DNA from: Acidobacteriota bacterium
Lineage (GTDB): Bacteria; Acidobacteriota; Thermoanaerobaculia; Multivoradales; J023
Assembly (NCBI GenBank): GCA_029263315.1
Contig: JAJCXR010000041.1
Location: forward strand, 124,001 to 188,000
Direction: 5' to 3'
DNA length: 64,000 bases
Shown here: positions 24,288 to 32,384 of the stretch, one piece after another
Position numbering within the stretch: position 1 is the first letter of the stretch
How the letters are laid out: the number at the start of each line of letters is the position of its first letter
Made by a program: the position numbers and the translations under genes
Notes under the pieces: generated by a model
Seen by the model: only the letters and a program-made list of their open reading frames with translations
Database searches by the model: none
Told to the model about the DNA's origin: nothing

Positions 24288-27020
24288 CTATCTTTGTTTC
24301 GTCCTGATTCCCTCGCTCCGCTCGCCGCCGCTCCGCGGCGCAGAACCCTCACCGCTCCGCGGTCCAGATTCGGAAGCCGCTCCGCGGCCCAAACCCCCAC
24401 CTAGGGCAAGGCGGAAGCCCAGGGAGTCGTCGCGGTCGCCAGCGTGGTCCCAGCGGCGATAGGCCGCCCGCACGTGGCGGGCGTAGCCGTACCAGGAACC
24501 GCCGCGGATCACGCGATTGACGCCCTCTTTGGGCCCTTCAGGGTCCACTGCCAACGCCTCACCATAGCCAGACTGCCAGTCCTGACACCACTCGTCGACA
24601 TTGCCCAACATGTCATAGAGACCCCACGGATTGGCAGCCTTGGTCTTGACCTCACGGCTTCCGGCCAGCTGATGATCGTACTGCTTCTCCGGCCAATCCG
24701 AAGAGTCGAATCCCTTCTCCAGATCGTATTTCCAACCGCTATTGCCAGCGTACCAGGCGATGCCGTCGAGCAAGGGTGCGTGGCAGGCGCCGAGAATCTC
24801 AAGCTCCCCCAACCAGGTTGCCGTCGTGGTACCGGCCCGGCAGGCATATTCCCACTGGGCCTCGTTGGGCAGGCGGGCCGGCAACTCCCGCCGCTGGAGC
24901 TCGGTGAGGAAACCCTGGACCTCGTCCCAAGACACCGTCTCCACCGGCCGCTGCGGCGACTTGCACTCGCTGGGGTTCTCCCCCATCACCGCCTGCCACA
25001 GCGCCTGGGTGCAGGGGGTCTCGCCGAGCCAAAACCCTCGGCTGAGGATCACTTCGTGCTGCGGACCTTCGTCGTCCCACCGGCCCGCCTCCTCAGGGGG
25101 TGAGCCCATGACAAATCGCCCCGGCGGCATCCAGCGCAGTCGTTGCACGACGGCCTCAACTTTCAGATCGGCCCACAGACCGTAGCGATCGCGGCCCATG
25201 CCGGTGGCCCAGGACGGGAGCGGCAACACTTCCGAGGTCACCGTTTCCAGGTCACTGACCAACTTCAGGGCCCCACTCGCAGGCCAAGGCACCTCGGCAT
25301 CGCCGTCGAGGTCGAGCTCGGCGACGGGTTGTTGACCGTCCTCGACGCGTAAGCGGCGGGCCACCATGTCGAGCAAGGGGCTGCCTTGGCCGGGCTCCCC
25401 CTTGGCGCGGGCCCGCAGCTGCGGCCCCTCTTGCCACAGGGTCCAGTGCCGGGGCGGGCGGTCCCCCGGCAACATGGCGGGGTTGCTGCCGGCGGGCGGC
25501 AATAGCTCCGGGTGGCGGGCCCGCAGCACGGCCTCCACCCTGGCCAAGGTGTGCTGCAGATCCTGGGCATGGTAGAGACGGCTGGCGGCCCGCTGGCGGA
25601 AGCGTTGCCAGTAGGCGTCGACTTGCTGACCAAGGGGCGAGTCTTCGGGGGCCTGCTCTTCCAGGGTGTGGGCAGCTCGTTGCAGAAATCCGGCGGCGTC
25701 GGCCAACTCGGGATCGAAAACTTCGACATCAATACCGGCCTCCCGCAGTTGCAGGGCCTCCGCCAAGCGGATGGGGGGCGGCAAGTGGCGGTGACCGTCG
25801 ATCAAGGTCTCGGCGACGGCTTGCCGTAGCTCCAGCGGCAACTGGGCGAAGCGCAGCTGCCAGGCGGGGGCAGCTTGCAGGTCGATACATATGGCGGCGG
25901 AGGAACTGCCGCGCACTTGAGGATGGTTCCACACCTCCACTTCACAACCCAGATCGACCTCCGGCAAACGACGGCGCAGGTCCCGCAGCAGCGGCGCTTC
26001 GACCCGCAGGGCCGGAGCGATGGCGGTGAGCAACAGCTCGCTGCCCTTAGGTGGCTCGGGCTCTTTGGAATCTCCGTCGAAGGTCGTCTTCGGTCCTGCT
26101 GCGCCCGCGCCCCCGACGGCGCCCCAATCGACGGCCGACCACAGACCGGCCAAGGCGGTCTCCTGGCGCCGTCGCGAGACCGGCACCAAAGCCAGAAAGC
26201 GATCGCCGCGACGCCGCAATTGGTGGCCCAAGCGGTACCAAGGGAAGCGTTGGCCCTCCGAGCCGTAGTGTCCCAAGTCACTGAGGGCGAGGACTATTTC
26301 GTCTCGACCGACGGCGGGGCATCCACCTCGGCCGAGGCGCGACGGCGGCGGCAAAAAACGCAACATGTGGGGCGCCAGGCGGCGGGCCAGGGAGGCCACC
26401 AGGCCCAGCAGGTCGGGCACCCAAGGGGCCAGCCGAGGGCTGTCGTCGACGATCAACGCGAGGCGGGCATGGGCCAGGCCTTGCAGTTGCGGCAGGCGCA
26501 CGACGTTGCGACCCCGGGCCCAGCGCCGCACCAAGGCCTCGACATCGAGGCGACGGCGGGGTCTGGGGGTGCGCAGGCGGTGGTCCAGGGCACGGCGCAG
26601 GGCGGGCCACGGGGCGATGGGCCGGGACGACGGCGGCGGCTGGTCGCCGGGCTCCAAGTCTTCAGGGTGCAGACCTTGCTCCGCTGGCGGCTCGGCATCC
26701 TTCGACCCGCCCTCGGAGTCCTGCTTCCCTTCCACCTGGTCTTGCCATTCCCGATGCACCACCCGCCACAGGGGCACCGAGGCAAAGCGGCTGGGGACGG
26801 GGGTCGGTTGGAGGTCTGCCCCATCGGCAGCTGCACCCGCGGCGTCGGTTTCGACGCCGGGGGTACGCCTCCTCCGAACGACGGGGCGCGCCCGATAGCC
26901 CAAACGGTGGGCCAACGCATCGGCCGCGGCCTCCCCTTGCTCCAAGTAAACCCGTAGCAAGTCAGCGCGACCGGCGAAGGGTCTTCCAGAAGAGGCGCCC
27001 CCGGCTTCCACGGTGCTCAC
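24288..27020 (-). CDS. vWA-like (SAV_2336-type) protein with C-terminal FGE domain, DGR target 2
   Basis: 910 aa from a GTG at 27020, 1 bp after the MoxR stop (a GTG at 27011 with GAGG 8 bases upstream is an alternative). The N-terminal and central parts (about 1-560) carry proline-rich linkers and a vWA-like region: HARLALIVDDSPRLAPWVPDLL near 210, DEIVLALSDLGHYG, and RRRGDRFLALVPVSRRR. A linker follows, then the FGE/SUMF1 fold (about 655-880): LRWMPPGRFVMGSPPEE, TPCTQALWQAVMGENP, LPNEAQWEYACRAGT, NPWGLYDMLGNVDEWC. The catalytic FGE cysteines are absent. Residues about 833-874 are encoded by the variable repeat, with 10 residues differing from the template. In vWA-MoxR ternary systems the vWA protein works with the AAA+ ATPase to control an effector. 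Here the FGE domain would be the variable recognition end. Confidence 0.88.
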   Translation of the reverse strand: MSTVEAGGASSGRPFAGRADLLRVYLEQGEAAADALAHRLGYRARPVVRRRRTPGVETDAAGAAADGADLQPTPVPSRFASVPLWRVVHREWQDQVEGKQDSEGGSKDAEPPAEQGLHPEDLEPGDQPPPSSRPIAPWPALRRALDHRLRTPRPRRRLDVEALVRRWARGRNVVRLPQLQGLAHARLALIVDDSPRLAPWVPDLLGLVASLARRLAPHMLRFLPPPSRLGRGGCPAVGRDEIVLALSDLGHYGSEGQRFPWYRLGHQLRRRGDRFLALVPVSRRRQETALAGLWSAVDWGAVGGAGAAGPKTTFDGDSKEPEPPKGSELLLTAIAPALRVEAPLLRDLRRRLPEVDLGCEVEVWNHPQVRGSSSAAICIDLQAAPAWQLRFAQLPLELRQAVAETLIDGHRHLPPPIRLAEALQLREAGIDVEVFDPELADAAGFLQRAAHTLEEQAPEDSPLGQQVDAYWQRFRQRAASRLYHAQDLQHTLARVEAVLRARHPELLPPAGSNPAMLPGDRPPRHWTLWQEGPQLRARAKGEPGQGSPLLDMVARRLRVEDGQQPVAELDLDGDAEVPWPASGALKLVSDLETVTSEVLPLPSWATGMGRDRYGLWADLKVEAVVQRLRWMPPGRFVMGSPPEEAGRWDDEGPQHEVILSRGFWLGETPCTQALWQAVMGENPSECKSPQRPVETVSWDEVQGFLTELQRRELPARLPNEAQWEYACRAGTTTATWLGELEILGACHAPLLDGIAWYAGNSGWKYDLEKGFDSSDWPEKQYDHQLAGSREVKTKAANPWGLYDMLGNVDEWCQDWQSGYGEALAVDPEGPKEGVNRVIRGGSWYGYARHVRAAYRRWDHAGDRDDSLGFRLALGGGLGRGAASESGPRSGEGSAPRSGGERSEGIRTKQR
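24369..24400 (-). repeat. VR-only 3' flank with GC hairpin (copy at VR2)
   Basis: Identical to 21570-21601; hairpin GCCGCGGAGCGGC at 24376-24388. Two further related palindromes follow downstream at about 24329-24358. It is translated as the C-terminal tail of the protein (GGGLGRGAASES). Confidence 0.8.
24401..24524 (-). repeat. DGR variable repeat 2 (VR2)
   Basis: 124 bp, ungapped against the template at 22624-22747. By eye there are 12 mismatches, all at template adenines on the coding strand. The pattern differs from VR1 at most sites, so the two targets were diversified independently. Confidence 0.95.
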
Positions 27021-27021
27021 C

Positions 27022-28014
27022 TCACCCCACCATCCCCGGCGGGTGCTTGTCGAGGACGTAGCGTCCCACCACCTCGAGCATCTCCAGCTGCCGCTCGGTG
27101 CTCTCTCCCCGGCGGTGGACGATGCGCAACAGGTCCAAGTACTCGGCACAACCGGGGGCCGCCAGGCCTTGTCGCCGCAACTTCTGGCGATCGCCGATCA
27201 GCTGTTTGGCAGCTTCGCCGAGGACCTCTTCGTCCAGGGCCCGGCGCTCGTCCTGCGCCCCGAAATGAGCTCGGCCGCGGGCCACCAAGGTCTCGAAGAG
27301 GGCCTGGCGATCCTCCGGCAGGGCCAGCTTGTGCACCAAGCAACGGCGCAGGAAGGCGTCGGGCAGACTGCGTTCCTCGTTGGTGGTAATGATCACCAGG
27401 GGCTCGATGTCACCCTGCTCGACGATCCCGCCACCGGGCACACTGAAACGACCGTCCCCCAGGCAACCCAGGAGGCCATTGGGCAACGAGGCGTCGGCCT
27501 TGTCGATTTCGTCCAGCAGCACCACGACGCCCCGCTCGGGCGAGCAATCCTCGGGCACCGGCGGCGGCGCCACCCGCGCCTTGGCGGCCTGCTCGCTGGC
27601 ATCGCTCCACCGGAAGGCCCACCACAGGGGGCCCGGGGCGGTGTAGTGGGCCTCGCCGAGGGGGTCGTCCTGGCCTTGCTGCCGGAGCTCTCGACGCTCG
27701 GAGCCCATGACTTGCGCATCGGCCAGGCGGCGCACCGCGTCGAAAGTCCACATCAAATCCGACGCCTCGCTGCGGGCGTCGATCACCGTCGAGACGAAGG
27801 CCCGTCCCAACTCCTTGGCGGCGGCCCGGGCCAGTTGGCTCTTGCCGGTGCCCGGCTCCCCCCGCAGCAGCAAGGGGCGCCCCGCCGCCAAGGCGGCGTT
27901 GACCGCTTCCACGTCCTCCGGCTCGAAGACATGGTAGGCGGGCTCGCCGGGGCCGAAGCCGTCGAGTCGCAGGGGTTGGTCAGGGAGAGTGAGGTAGCGG
28001 GGGACGGGGCTCAT
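27022..28014 (-). CDS. MoxR-family AAA+ ATPase
   Basis: 330 aa. Walker A GEPGTGKS at residues 52-59, Walker B VVVLLDEIDKAD near 163-174, sensor 1 region PLVIITTNEERSLPDAFLRRC, and a helical lid to the end. There is no fused domain. MoxR ATPases act as chaperone-like remodelers together with vWA proteins. Here the start overlaps the protease-like gene upstream by 4 bp (ATGA), and its stop is 1 bp before the vWA-like/FGE gene, so the three are made together. In vWA-MoxR conflict systems the ATPase is thought to license the effector when the sensing arm is triggered. That role is inferred from family context. Confidence 0.92.
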   Translation of the reverse strand: MSPVPRYLTLPDQPLRLDGFGPGEPAYHVFEPEDVEAVNAALAAGRPLLLRGEPGTGKSQLARAAAKELGRAFVSTVIDARSEASDLMWTFDAVRRLADAQVMGSERRELRQQGQDDPLGEAHYTAPGPLWWAFRWSDASEQAAKARVAPPPVPEDCSPERGVVVLLDEIDKADASLPNGLLGCLGDGRFSVPGGGIVEQGDIEPLVIITTNEERSLPDAFLRRCLVHKLALPEDRQALFETLVARGRAHFGAQDERRALDEEVLGEAAKQLIGDRQKLRRQGLAAPGCAEYLDLLRIVHRRGESTERQLEMLEVVGRYVLDKHPPGMVG

Positions 28015-29600
28015 GATTCCTGCTCCAATGTCTGATTTCTACACGCAAAGGCTCGTTGCACCAATCGATTGGTGCGTCGCTCCCCGACCGCCCGCCCCTC
28101 CAAAGGTTCTGGGTAAACTCGCCCCAAATGCGGCAAGCGTCGGCGAACCTCTGCCATGAACTCTTGGTCACTCTGATCGGCAACAATGTAACAACGGCGC
28201 TTCAGCTCGACTTCGATGGCCAACTGCTCGTCGACGATACCGCTGACCTCGTTTCTCAGAGCTTCCTGATTCAAACCACCGCCCAATTGCAAGTCATCCA
28301 GGTGGCTGGAAGGAAAAAACGTCTGGTGGGTGGGAAGGATCTGGCAAGCGGCAACTTTGACGACAAAATCCAACGCCCTGCCGATTCCTTTTGCCGGGAA
28401 TCCTTGCAGGTTGCGAATTCCCAAATCTGTGCAAAGTCGGTTTACCAAGTCCTCGGACTTCTGGCGTCCCTCTGGATCGATCGAGGTCTCCTCCGGCAAA
28501 GACACATTGAGCACCGGCTGCGGCACATCGCGGGCTGTCGATGCCGTCGGTTCGCGAACCCACAACGGGCGGCCGTCGATGCCGGCCATCGAAATTTCGA
28601 TCAAGATCTTGGTGACAGCTGGGACTCTGATCTCAGGGTCTTCCGCATCCGGAGGCCCTGTCTCGAAACGACGCAGCACCGCCGCCGGCAGGCTGACGCG
28701 AACAAATTCGTAGATCTTTCGAGCCGTCTCTTCCCTGCCATCTTCAAGGGCCGACTCCAGCGCCTTGAGCAAAGCCATGGAGTGTTCTTCCAAGTCCGTT
28801 TCGAGGCAGATGGCCTTCGAGAGGTCGCCCGAGCTGCCGCCCTTCGCATGGAGCTCTTGCCAATGGCGATGATGCTTCGCGAGCTCGTCTCGCAAGCCCC
28901 CTTCTAGTAGTTCTTTGCTCCGCTCCAACAAAGCCAGGACACGACCTTCGAGGGCGGGAATCTCTAAGGCTGAGCAAAAATCAGGTAGTCGGCGCAGCGA
29001 GGGGATGGGCACCGCCCAAAGCTTCCTATTCGCATAGTCCGAAGGCTTCGAGACCAGGATTCCGACCAACTCTTTTGAATCCTTGTTCAGCACCGGAGAA
29101 CCCGAAAGACCCCGCCATCCTGCGATCCCCTCCGGTTCACCACCGTGGGGCTTCAAATGTATTCGCTCTTTCAAATCGGAGTAGAGATAGGCCGAAACCG
29201 TCACCGTCTCGCGACGCTCAGGGGCAGAAGCTCCGCCCGGAAAACCTATGATGTGACAAATCGACTCCACCGGCTCTTCAGGCAACTTATCGAAAAAGAG
29301 AGTCCAAGGTTGCAAGGCATCGATCGGATCCTTCGCCTCGATCGGATCTGTATCCAAAAGGACGATGTCGAGCTTCGGTAGCTCTTGAGGGTAGGACTCC
29401 TGATGCGACCAACAGACCGTCGCCGAGGTGGGCTTCCAGTCGCTGAGTTGCAAATCCAAAACCGTGACCCGCTGCCGTTCCTTGATGACGTGGCGACAGG
29501 TGAGGACCCTTCGAGCACTCAGTCGAAAGCCACTACCGAGGAACTTCTTCGAATCCGTATCGATGATCCGCACACAACGCCTGATGATGTCGAGAGCCAT
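28011..29600 (-). CDS. Trypsin-like protease with VMAP-like C-terminal region
   Basis: 529 aa from the ATG at 29600, 1 bp after the stop of the Trypco2-like gene. Residues about 1-200 form a trypsin-like serine protease: His in LTCRHVIKE (H37), Asp in PKLDIVLLD (D78), Ser in GLSGSPV (S166), a complete triad without a signal peptide, so intracellular. Residues about 210-529 look like the VMAP (vWA-MoxR-associated protein) middle and C-terminal region: a helical part around 210-310, then an alpha/beta part with PVLNVSLPEETSIDPE and CYIVADQSDQEFMAEVRRRLP near the end. It is the candidate effector of the MoxR/vWA pair. The VMAP assignment rests on context and rough similarity, the protease assignment on clear motifs. 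Confidence 0.83.
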   Translation of the reverse strand: MALDIIRRCVRIIDTDSKKFLGSGFRLSARRVLTCRHVIKERQRVTVLDLQLSDWKPTSATVCWSHQESYPQELPKLDIVLLDTDPIEAKDPIDALQPWTLFFDKLPEEPVESICHIIGFPGGASAPERRETVTVSAYLYSDLKERIHLKPHGGEPEGIAGWRGLSGSPVLNKDSKELVGILVSKPSDYANRKLWAVPIPSLRRLPDFCSALEIPALEGRVLALLERSKELLEGGLRDELAKHHRHWQELHAKGGSSGDLSKAICLETDLEEHSMALLKALESALEDGREETARKIYEFVRVSLPAAVLRRFETGPPDAEDPEIRVPAVTKILIEISMAGIDGRPLWVREPTASTARDVPQPVLNVSLPEETSIDPEGRQKSEDLVNRLCTDLGIRNLQGFPAKGIGRALDFVVKVAACQILPTHQTFFPSSHLDDLQLGGGLNQEALRNEVSGIVDEQLAIEVELKRRCYIVADQSDQEFMAEVRRRLPHLGRVYPEPLEGRAVGERRTNRLVQRAFACRNQTLEQES

Positions 29601-29601
29601 G

Positions 29602-29937
29602 TTACGGCTCGTTCGCCAAGAAGACATCCTCTTCAAGGTTGCCAGCCTCATCCAAAGCCATCGGCCGCAGTCGCAGCTTCAAATGCTGAGTCTGGCTCTT
29701 CTCCCACGACGCCGACGCCTCCGCCGAGGCATCGGCATTGAACACCCAAAAACCCACCTTACCCGTACTGCCGGCGGTGCCACCGACCTGCCGGGTGACG
29801 GCCACCTCGAGATCCAATTCGATGTCCTGCAAGCGAAAACGCAGGTCTTCGTCTTTACCTTCGAGCATCGTCGCCTGCAACTCGTGACGCAATTGGCGGA
29901 TCATTTCGGAGAGGGGAATGCCCAGTTGATAGTCCAT
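29602..29937 (-). CDS. Trypsin-co-occurring domain (Trypco2-like) protein
   Basis: 111 aa from the ATG at 29937, with GGAGG 8 bases upstream; the longer frame to 30045 crosses a repeat and lacks a start signal. The sequence (PLSEMIRQLRHELQATMLEGKDEDLRFRLQDIELDLEVAVTR... then GKVGFWVF, then WEKSQTQHLKLRLRP) is the usual Trypco2 pattern: an N-terminal helix and a small beta sandwich. These proteins are found beside intracellular trypsin-like proteases in conflict systems, where they are thought to be adaptors. It is the first gene of the tight run Trypco2-protease-MoxR-vWA/FGE. Confidence 0.83.
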   Translation of the reverse strand: MDYQLGIPLSEMIRQLRHELQATMLEGKDEDLRFRLQDIELDLEVAVTRQVGGTAGSTGKVGFWVFNADASAEASASWEKSQTQHLKLRLRPMALDEAGNLEEDVFLANEP

Positions 29938-30167
29938 ACGGTACCTCCAGGATCGGAAAAAATGTTGACCGCCGCCATTGTACCGCGAGGGCCAGAGTGA
30001 AAGGCTTCGCAGCCCCAATGGATCCAACCCGCAGGTGCCTGGCACTCATCAACAGGCACTCCGTCGCGCCAAGAAAAGAAGGCCACATCTGAAAACGAAA
30101 GAATGAGGGGGCATCGGGCGACGGGCACCGGACGGAGGGGCACCGGGCAGCGGGCACCGGACCCGGC
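29938..30167. other. Repeat-rich spacer between the 516-aa gene and the Trypco2 gene
   Basis: It contains a GTGCCTGGCAC palindrome (30035-30045) followed by TCATCAACAGGCACTCC, shared with the spacer at 31.9-32.2 kb, and an ACGG/ACCGG-rich array at about 30115-30165. The promoter of the downstream operon may be here, but no boxes were identified. Confidence 0.5.
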
Positions 30168-31718
30168 TCAATTCACCGGCAGGCCCGAGTCCTCCTGCGA
30201 CAGGACCAGCCGGGCCGCCAGGATCATCGACTCGTCGATCCATCCCCCGGCATGCCAGCCGTCGATCCATCGCAGGCCATATCTCCACCGACCCAGTTGG
30301 GCCACCGCCAGGCGGGCAGTGTGCCGCCAAGGTTTGGTGAGGGAGGCATGGGGACCGATATCCACCTCGATCTCCAGCCCTTGCTCGAAGGCGCGGGCCT
30401 TGAGCTTGTGCAAGGTCTCCTCGACATGGTGGACCCATGGCACCCGCAGTCGCTCGTCCACATGGCCGCGTCGGATGCGGGCGGTGCCGTGGGTCTTGCA
30501 ATAGGTGTAGAGGGTGAAGAGCCCGGTCATGGCCTTGACCATCTGATTGCGCAAATGGGCTTCTTTGCCCTCCCGCAGGAACTGGCGCATGCGTTTCTCG
30601 TCACCCAAGGGCTGGCTCAGATTGCTACAGCTGCGAATCATCAATTCGGCGCTGAGCTGCAAAGGTTTGCCCGTCTCATAGACCGCCAAAGTCTTCTGCG
30701 GCGGCCCCAAATCGGCCAGGTGTCGTGCTCCGACCTCGAGGTGCAGGGTGTCCACCAAGGCGAAGACTTCCAAGGCCCCGATCCAATCGTAGGACTCGAT
30801 GTCCGCCTTGGCATCGGCGAAGTCTCGGGCCATGAAACAACGCATCTCGCGGCTCGCCACATCGAGCCGCAGAACGGCCCCGGGATCGCGGTGGGGGAAG
30901 GCGAAAAGCAAACAGCGCCGCAGGGATTCCAATTCCTGACGCTCCGCCGCATCCCTGGTCTCGTTCTCGGCCGTCATCGCCGCCCACTCGGCGGCGCTCG
31001 GCCGCTGCCGAGCGGGCCCTTGCCGAACCTTGGCCAAGCGCTGACGCAGGGCCTTTCGCGCCTTGATCACTTGCGAGCTCTGCCGATCGTTCCAAAACCA
31101 CTGGCCGTCCTCGTTCTCGAGGACGGCACCGTTTGTCCAGCGACGCCACCACGAGAACCTCCCATGGGTGGAAACCCAACGGCTCAACAGCTCGGCGGCA
31201 CGCTGTCGGTCCAACGTCTCGCCGCTGGCTTCCATCAGCAAGATGGCCAGGCGTTGATCGGACCACCCCGGCAAGCTCGCCGCGGCGAACGCCTCCTCCA
31301 GCTCCTCCAAAGTCACCGGCACCTCCGGTCCCGGCAACGGTTTCGGCTCTGCCTCGATCTCAGGCTCCGGCGCCGGACGCTGCACCTTGGGCGGACGCAA
31401 ACCAAGGCGAAAAGCCCACAGATCGAGCTCGTCGTTGTGGGGATCCAAGGCATAGAGATCGCCGTTGCGATGCACCGGGGGGCGTCCCGGACGGCAGCGT
31501 TTGAGCGACTTCAACGCCCGGTCATAAGGCGCCACCCCCGCCGCGGCGAAGCGCTCCGCCACCTGCTCCAGGGTCTGTGGCTCCCCCGCCTCCAGCAACG
31601 CCACCAGCAGCAGGGAATAGGTGATCGCTTCGCGGTGGTCCTTGACCTTGGCGAGACTCGGCACCTCGATGCCGAGGACTTGACAGTAGATATTCTTCAC
31701 ATCGAAAGTTTGGCTCAT
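30168..31718 (-). CDS. Uncharacterised 516-aa protein of the DGR/MoxR island
   Basis: 516 aa from the ATG at 31718; longer reading enters a duplicated intergenic segment. No family was recognised. Residues 1-115 look like a helical, possibly winged-helix, domain (VKDHREAITYSLLLVALLEAGEPQTLEQVAERFAAAGV... PPVHRNGDLYALDP). About 115-150 is a Pro/Glu-rich linker. About 150-275 includes a Trp-rich stretch (GRFSWWRRWTNGAVLENEDGQWFWND). The rest (290-516) is alpha/beta, with REMRCFMARDFADAKADIESYDW. There is no signal peptide or membrane segment. It lies upstream of the Trypco2-protease-MoxR-vWA run on the same strand. A decayed second copy lies downstream of FGE gene 1, which ties it to the island. 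It may be a regulator or a further system component. Confidence 0.8.
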   Translation of the reverse strand: MSQTFDVKNIYCQVLGIEVPSLAKVKDHREAITYSLLLVALLEAGEPQTLEQVAERFAAAGVAPYDRALKSLKRCRPGRPPVHRNGDLYALDPHNDELDLWAFRLGLRPPKVQRPAPEPEIEAEPKPLPGPEVPVTLEELEEAFAAASLPGWSDQRLAILLMEASGETLDRQRAAELLSRWVSTHGRFSWWRRWTNGAVLENEDGQWFWNDRQSSQVIKARKALRQRLAKVRQGPARQRPSAAEWAAMTAENETRDAAERQELESLRRCLLFAFPHRDPGAVLRLDVASREMRCFMARDFADAKADIESYDWIGALEVFALVDTLHLEVGARHLADLGPPQKTLAVYETGKPLQLSAELMIRSCSNLSQPLGDEKRMRQFLREGKEAHLRNQMVKAMTGLFTLYTYCKTHGTARIRRGHVDERLRVPWVHHVEETLHKLKARAFEQGLEIEVDIGPHASLTKPWRHTARLAVAQLGRWRYGLRWIDGWHAGGWIDESMILAARLVLSQEDSGLPVN

Positions 31719-31753
31719 GGTAAGTAAGCCTAACCAGTCCGCAGGGAACGGGC

Positions 31754-31944
31754 AAATAGATTGTGGCCCCGCCAGGGGCCGGCGTCGTGAGCCCAGGCCG
31801 CCTGACAGGGAGCGCAGCGATCCGGGAAGGTGCCCTGGGCGGGGGCCGAGGCGCCGATCCAAGCCAAGACCCTCCAATCCAAATTGGATCTCCTTGGGCT
31901 CCTCGACGGCGGATGCCATCCACAGGTGCCTGGCACTCATCAAC
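31754..31944. repeat. 191-bp duplicated segment, copy A
   Basis: Nearly identical to 32023-32213 (offset 269 bp; I see one substitution, at 31852 versus 32121). The near-identity points to a recent duplication. It ends with a GTGCCTGGCAC palindrome (31926-31936). Confidence 0.85.
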
Positions 31945-32022
31945 ACAGGCGCTCATCAACACGAGTACTCATCAACAGACACTCCTTCGCCCCAAGAAGC
32001 AACAACCCCATCTGGAAAAAGA

Positions 32023-32213
32023 AAATAGATTGTGGCCCCGCCAGGGGCCGGCGTCGTGAGCCCAGGCCGCCTGACAGGGAGCGCAGCGATCCGGGAAGGT
32101 GCCCTGGGCGGGGGCCGAGGCCCCGATCCAAGCCAAGACCCTCCAATCCAAATTGGATCTCCTTGGGCTCCTCGACGGCGGATGCCATCCACAGGTGCCT
32201 GGCACTCATCAAC
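32023..32213. repeat. 191-bp duplicated segment, copy B
   Basis: Second copy of the segment at 31754-31944, in direct orientation; palindrome GTGCCTGGCAC at 32195-32205. Confidence 0.85.
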
Positions 32214-32214
32214 A

Positions 32215-32310
32215 GGCACTCCTTCGCGGGCACTCCTTCGCGCCCAGCCGGGGGCGCCCAGCCGGGGGCCAAGCCGGGGGCGCCAAGCCGGGGGCGCCCA
32301 GCCGGGGGCC
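32215..32310. repeat. Short tandem arrays ahead of the pirin gene
   Basis: GGCACTCCTTCGCG is present twice (32215-32242), then AGCCGGGGGC five times, starting at 32246, 32260, 32272, 32286 and 32300, spaced 12-14 bp. Likely replication-slippage products. Confidence 0.75.
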
Positions 32311-32384
32311 AAGACGATAGACTTCTTTGCGCCGTCTCTCTCTGTGCAGGCTTCCCTTTCCACCATTCCACCGAGGAGCCAACC

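Larger units (their letters stand above)
31719..32384. other. 666-bp repeat-rich intergenic region
   Basis: It holds two near-identical 191-bp copies, two GTGCCTGGCAC palindromes and a short GC-rich array (listed separately). No gene is supported: frames crossing it are only extensions of the genes on either side. Confidence 0.75.

Noticed and set aside
27021..27149. N-terminal extension of the vWA-like/FGE protein to 27149
   Set aside because: It would overlap the MoxR gene by over 120 bp and has a non-protein-like composition; GTG at 27020 directly follows the MoxR stop.
32215..32310. CRISPR-like array
   Set aside because: The units are 10-14 bp with no spacers; simple slippage repeats.
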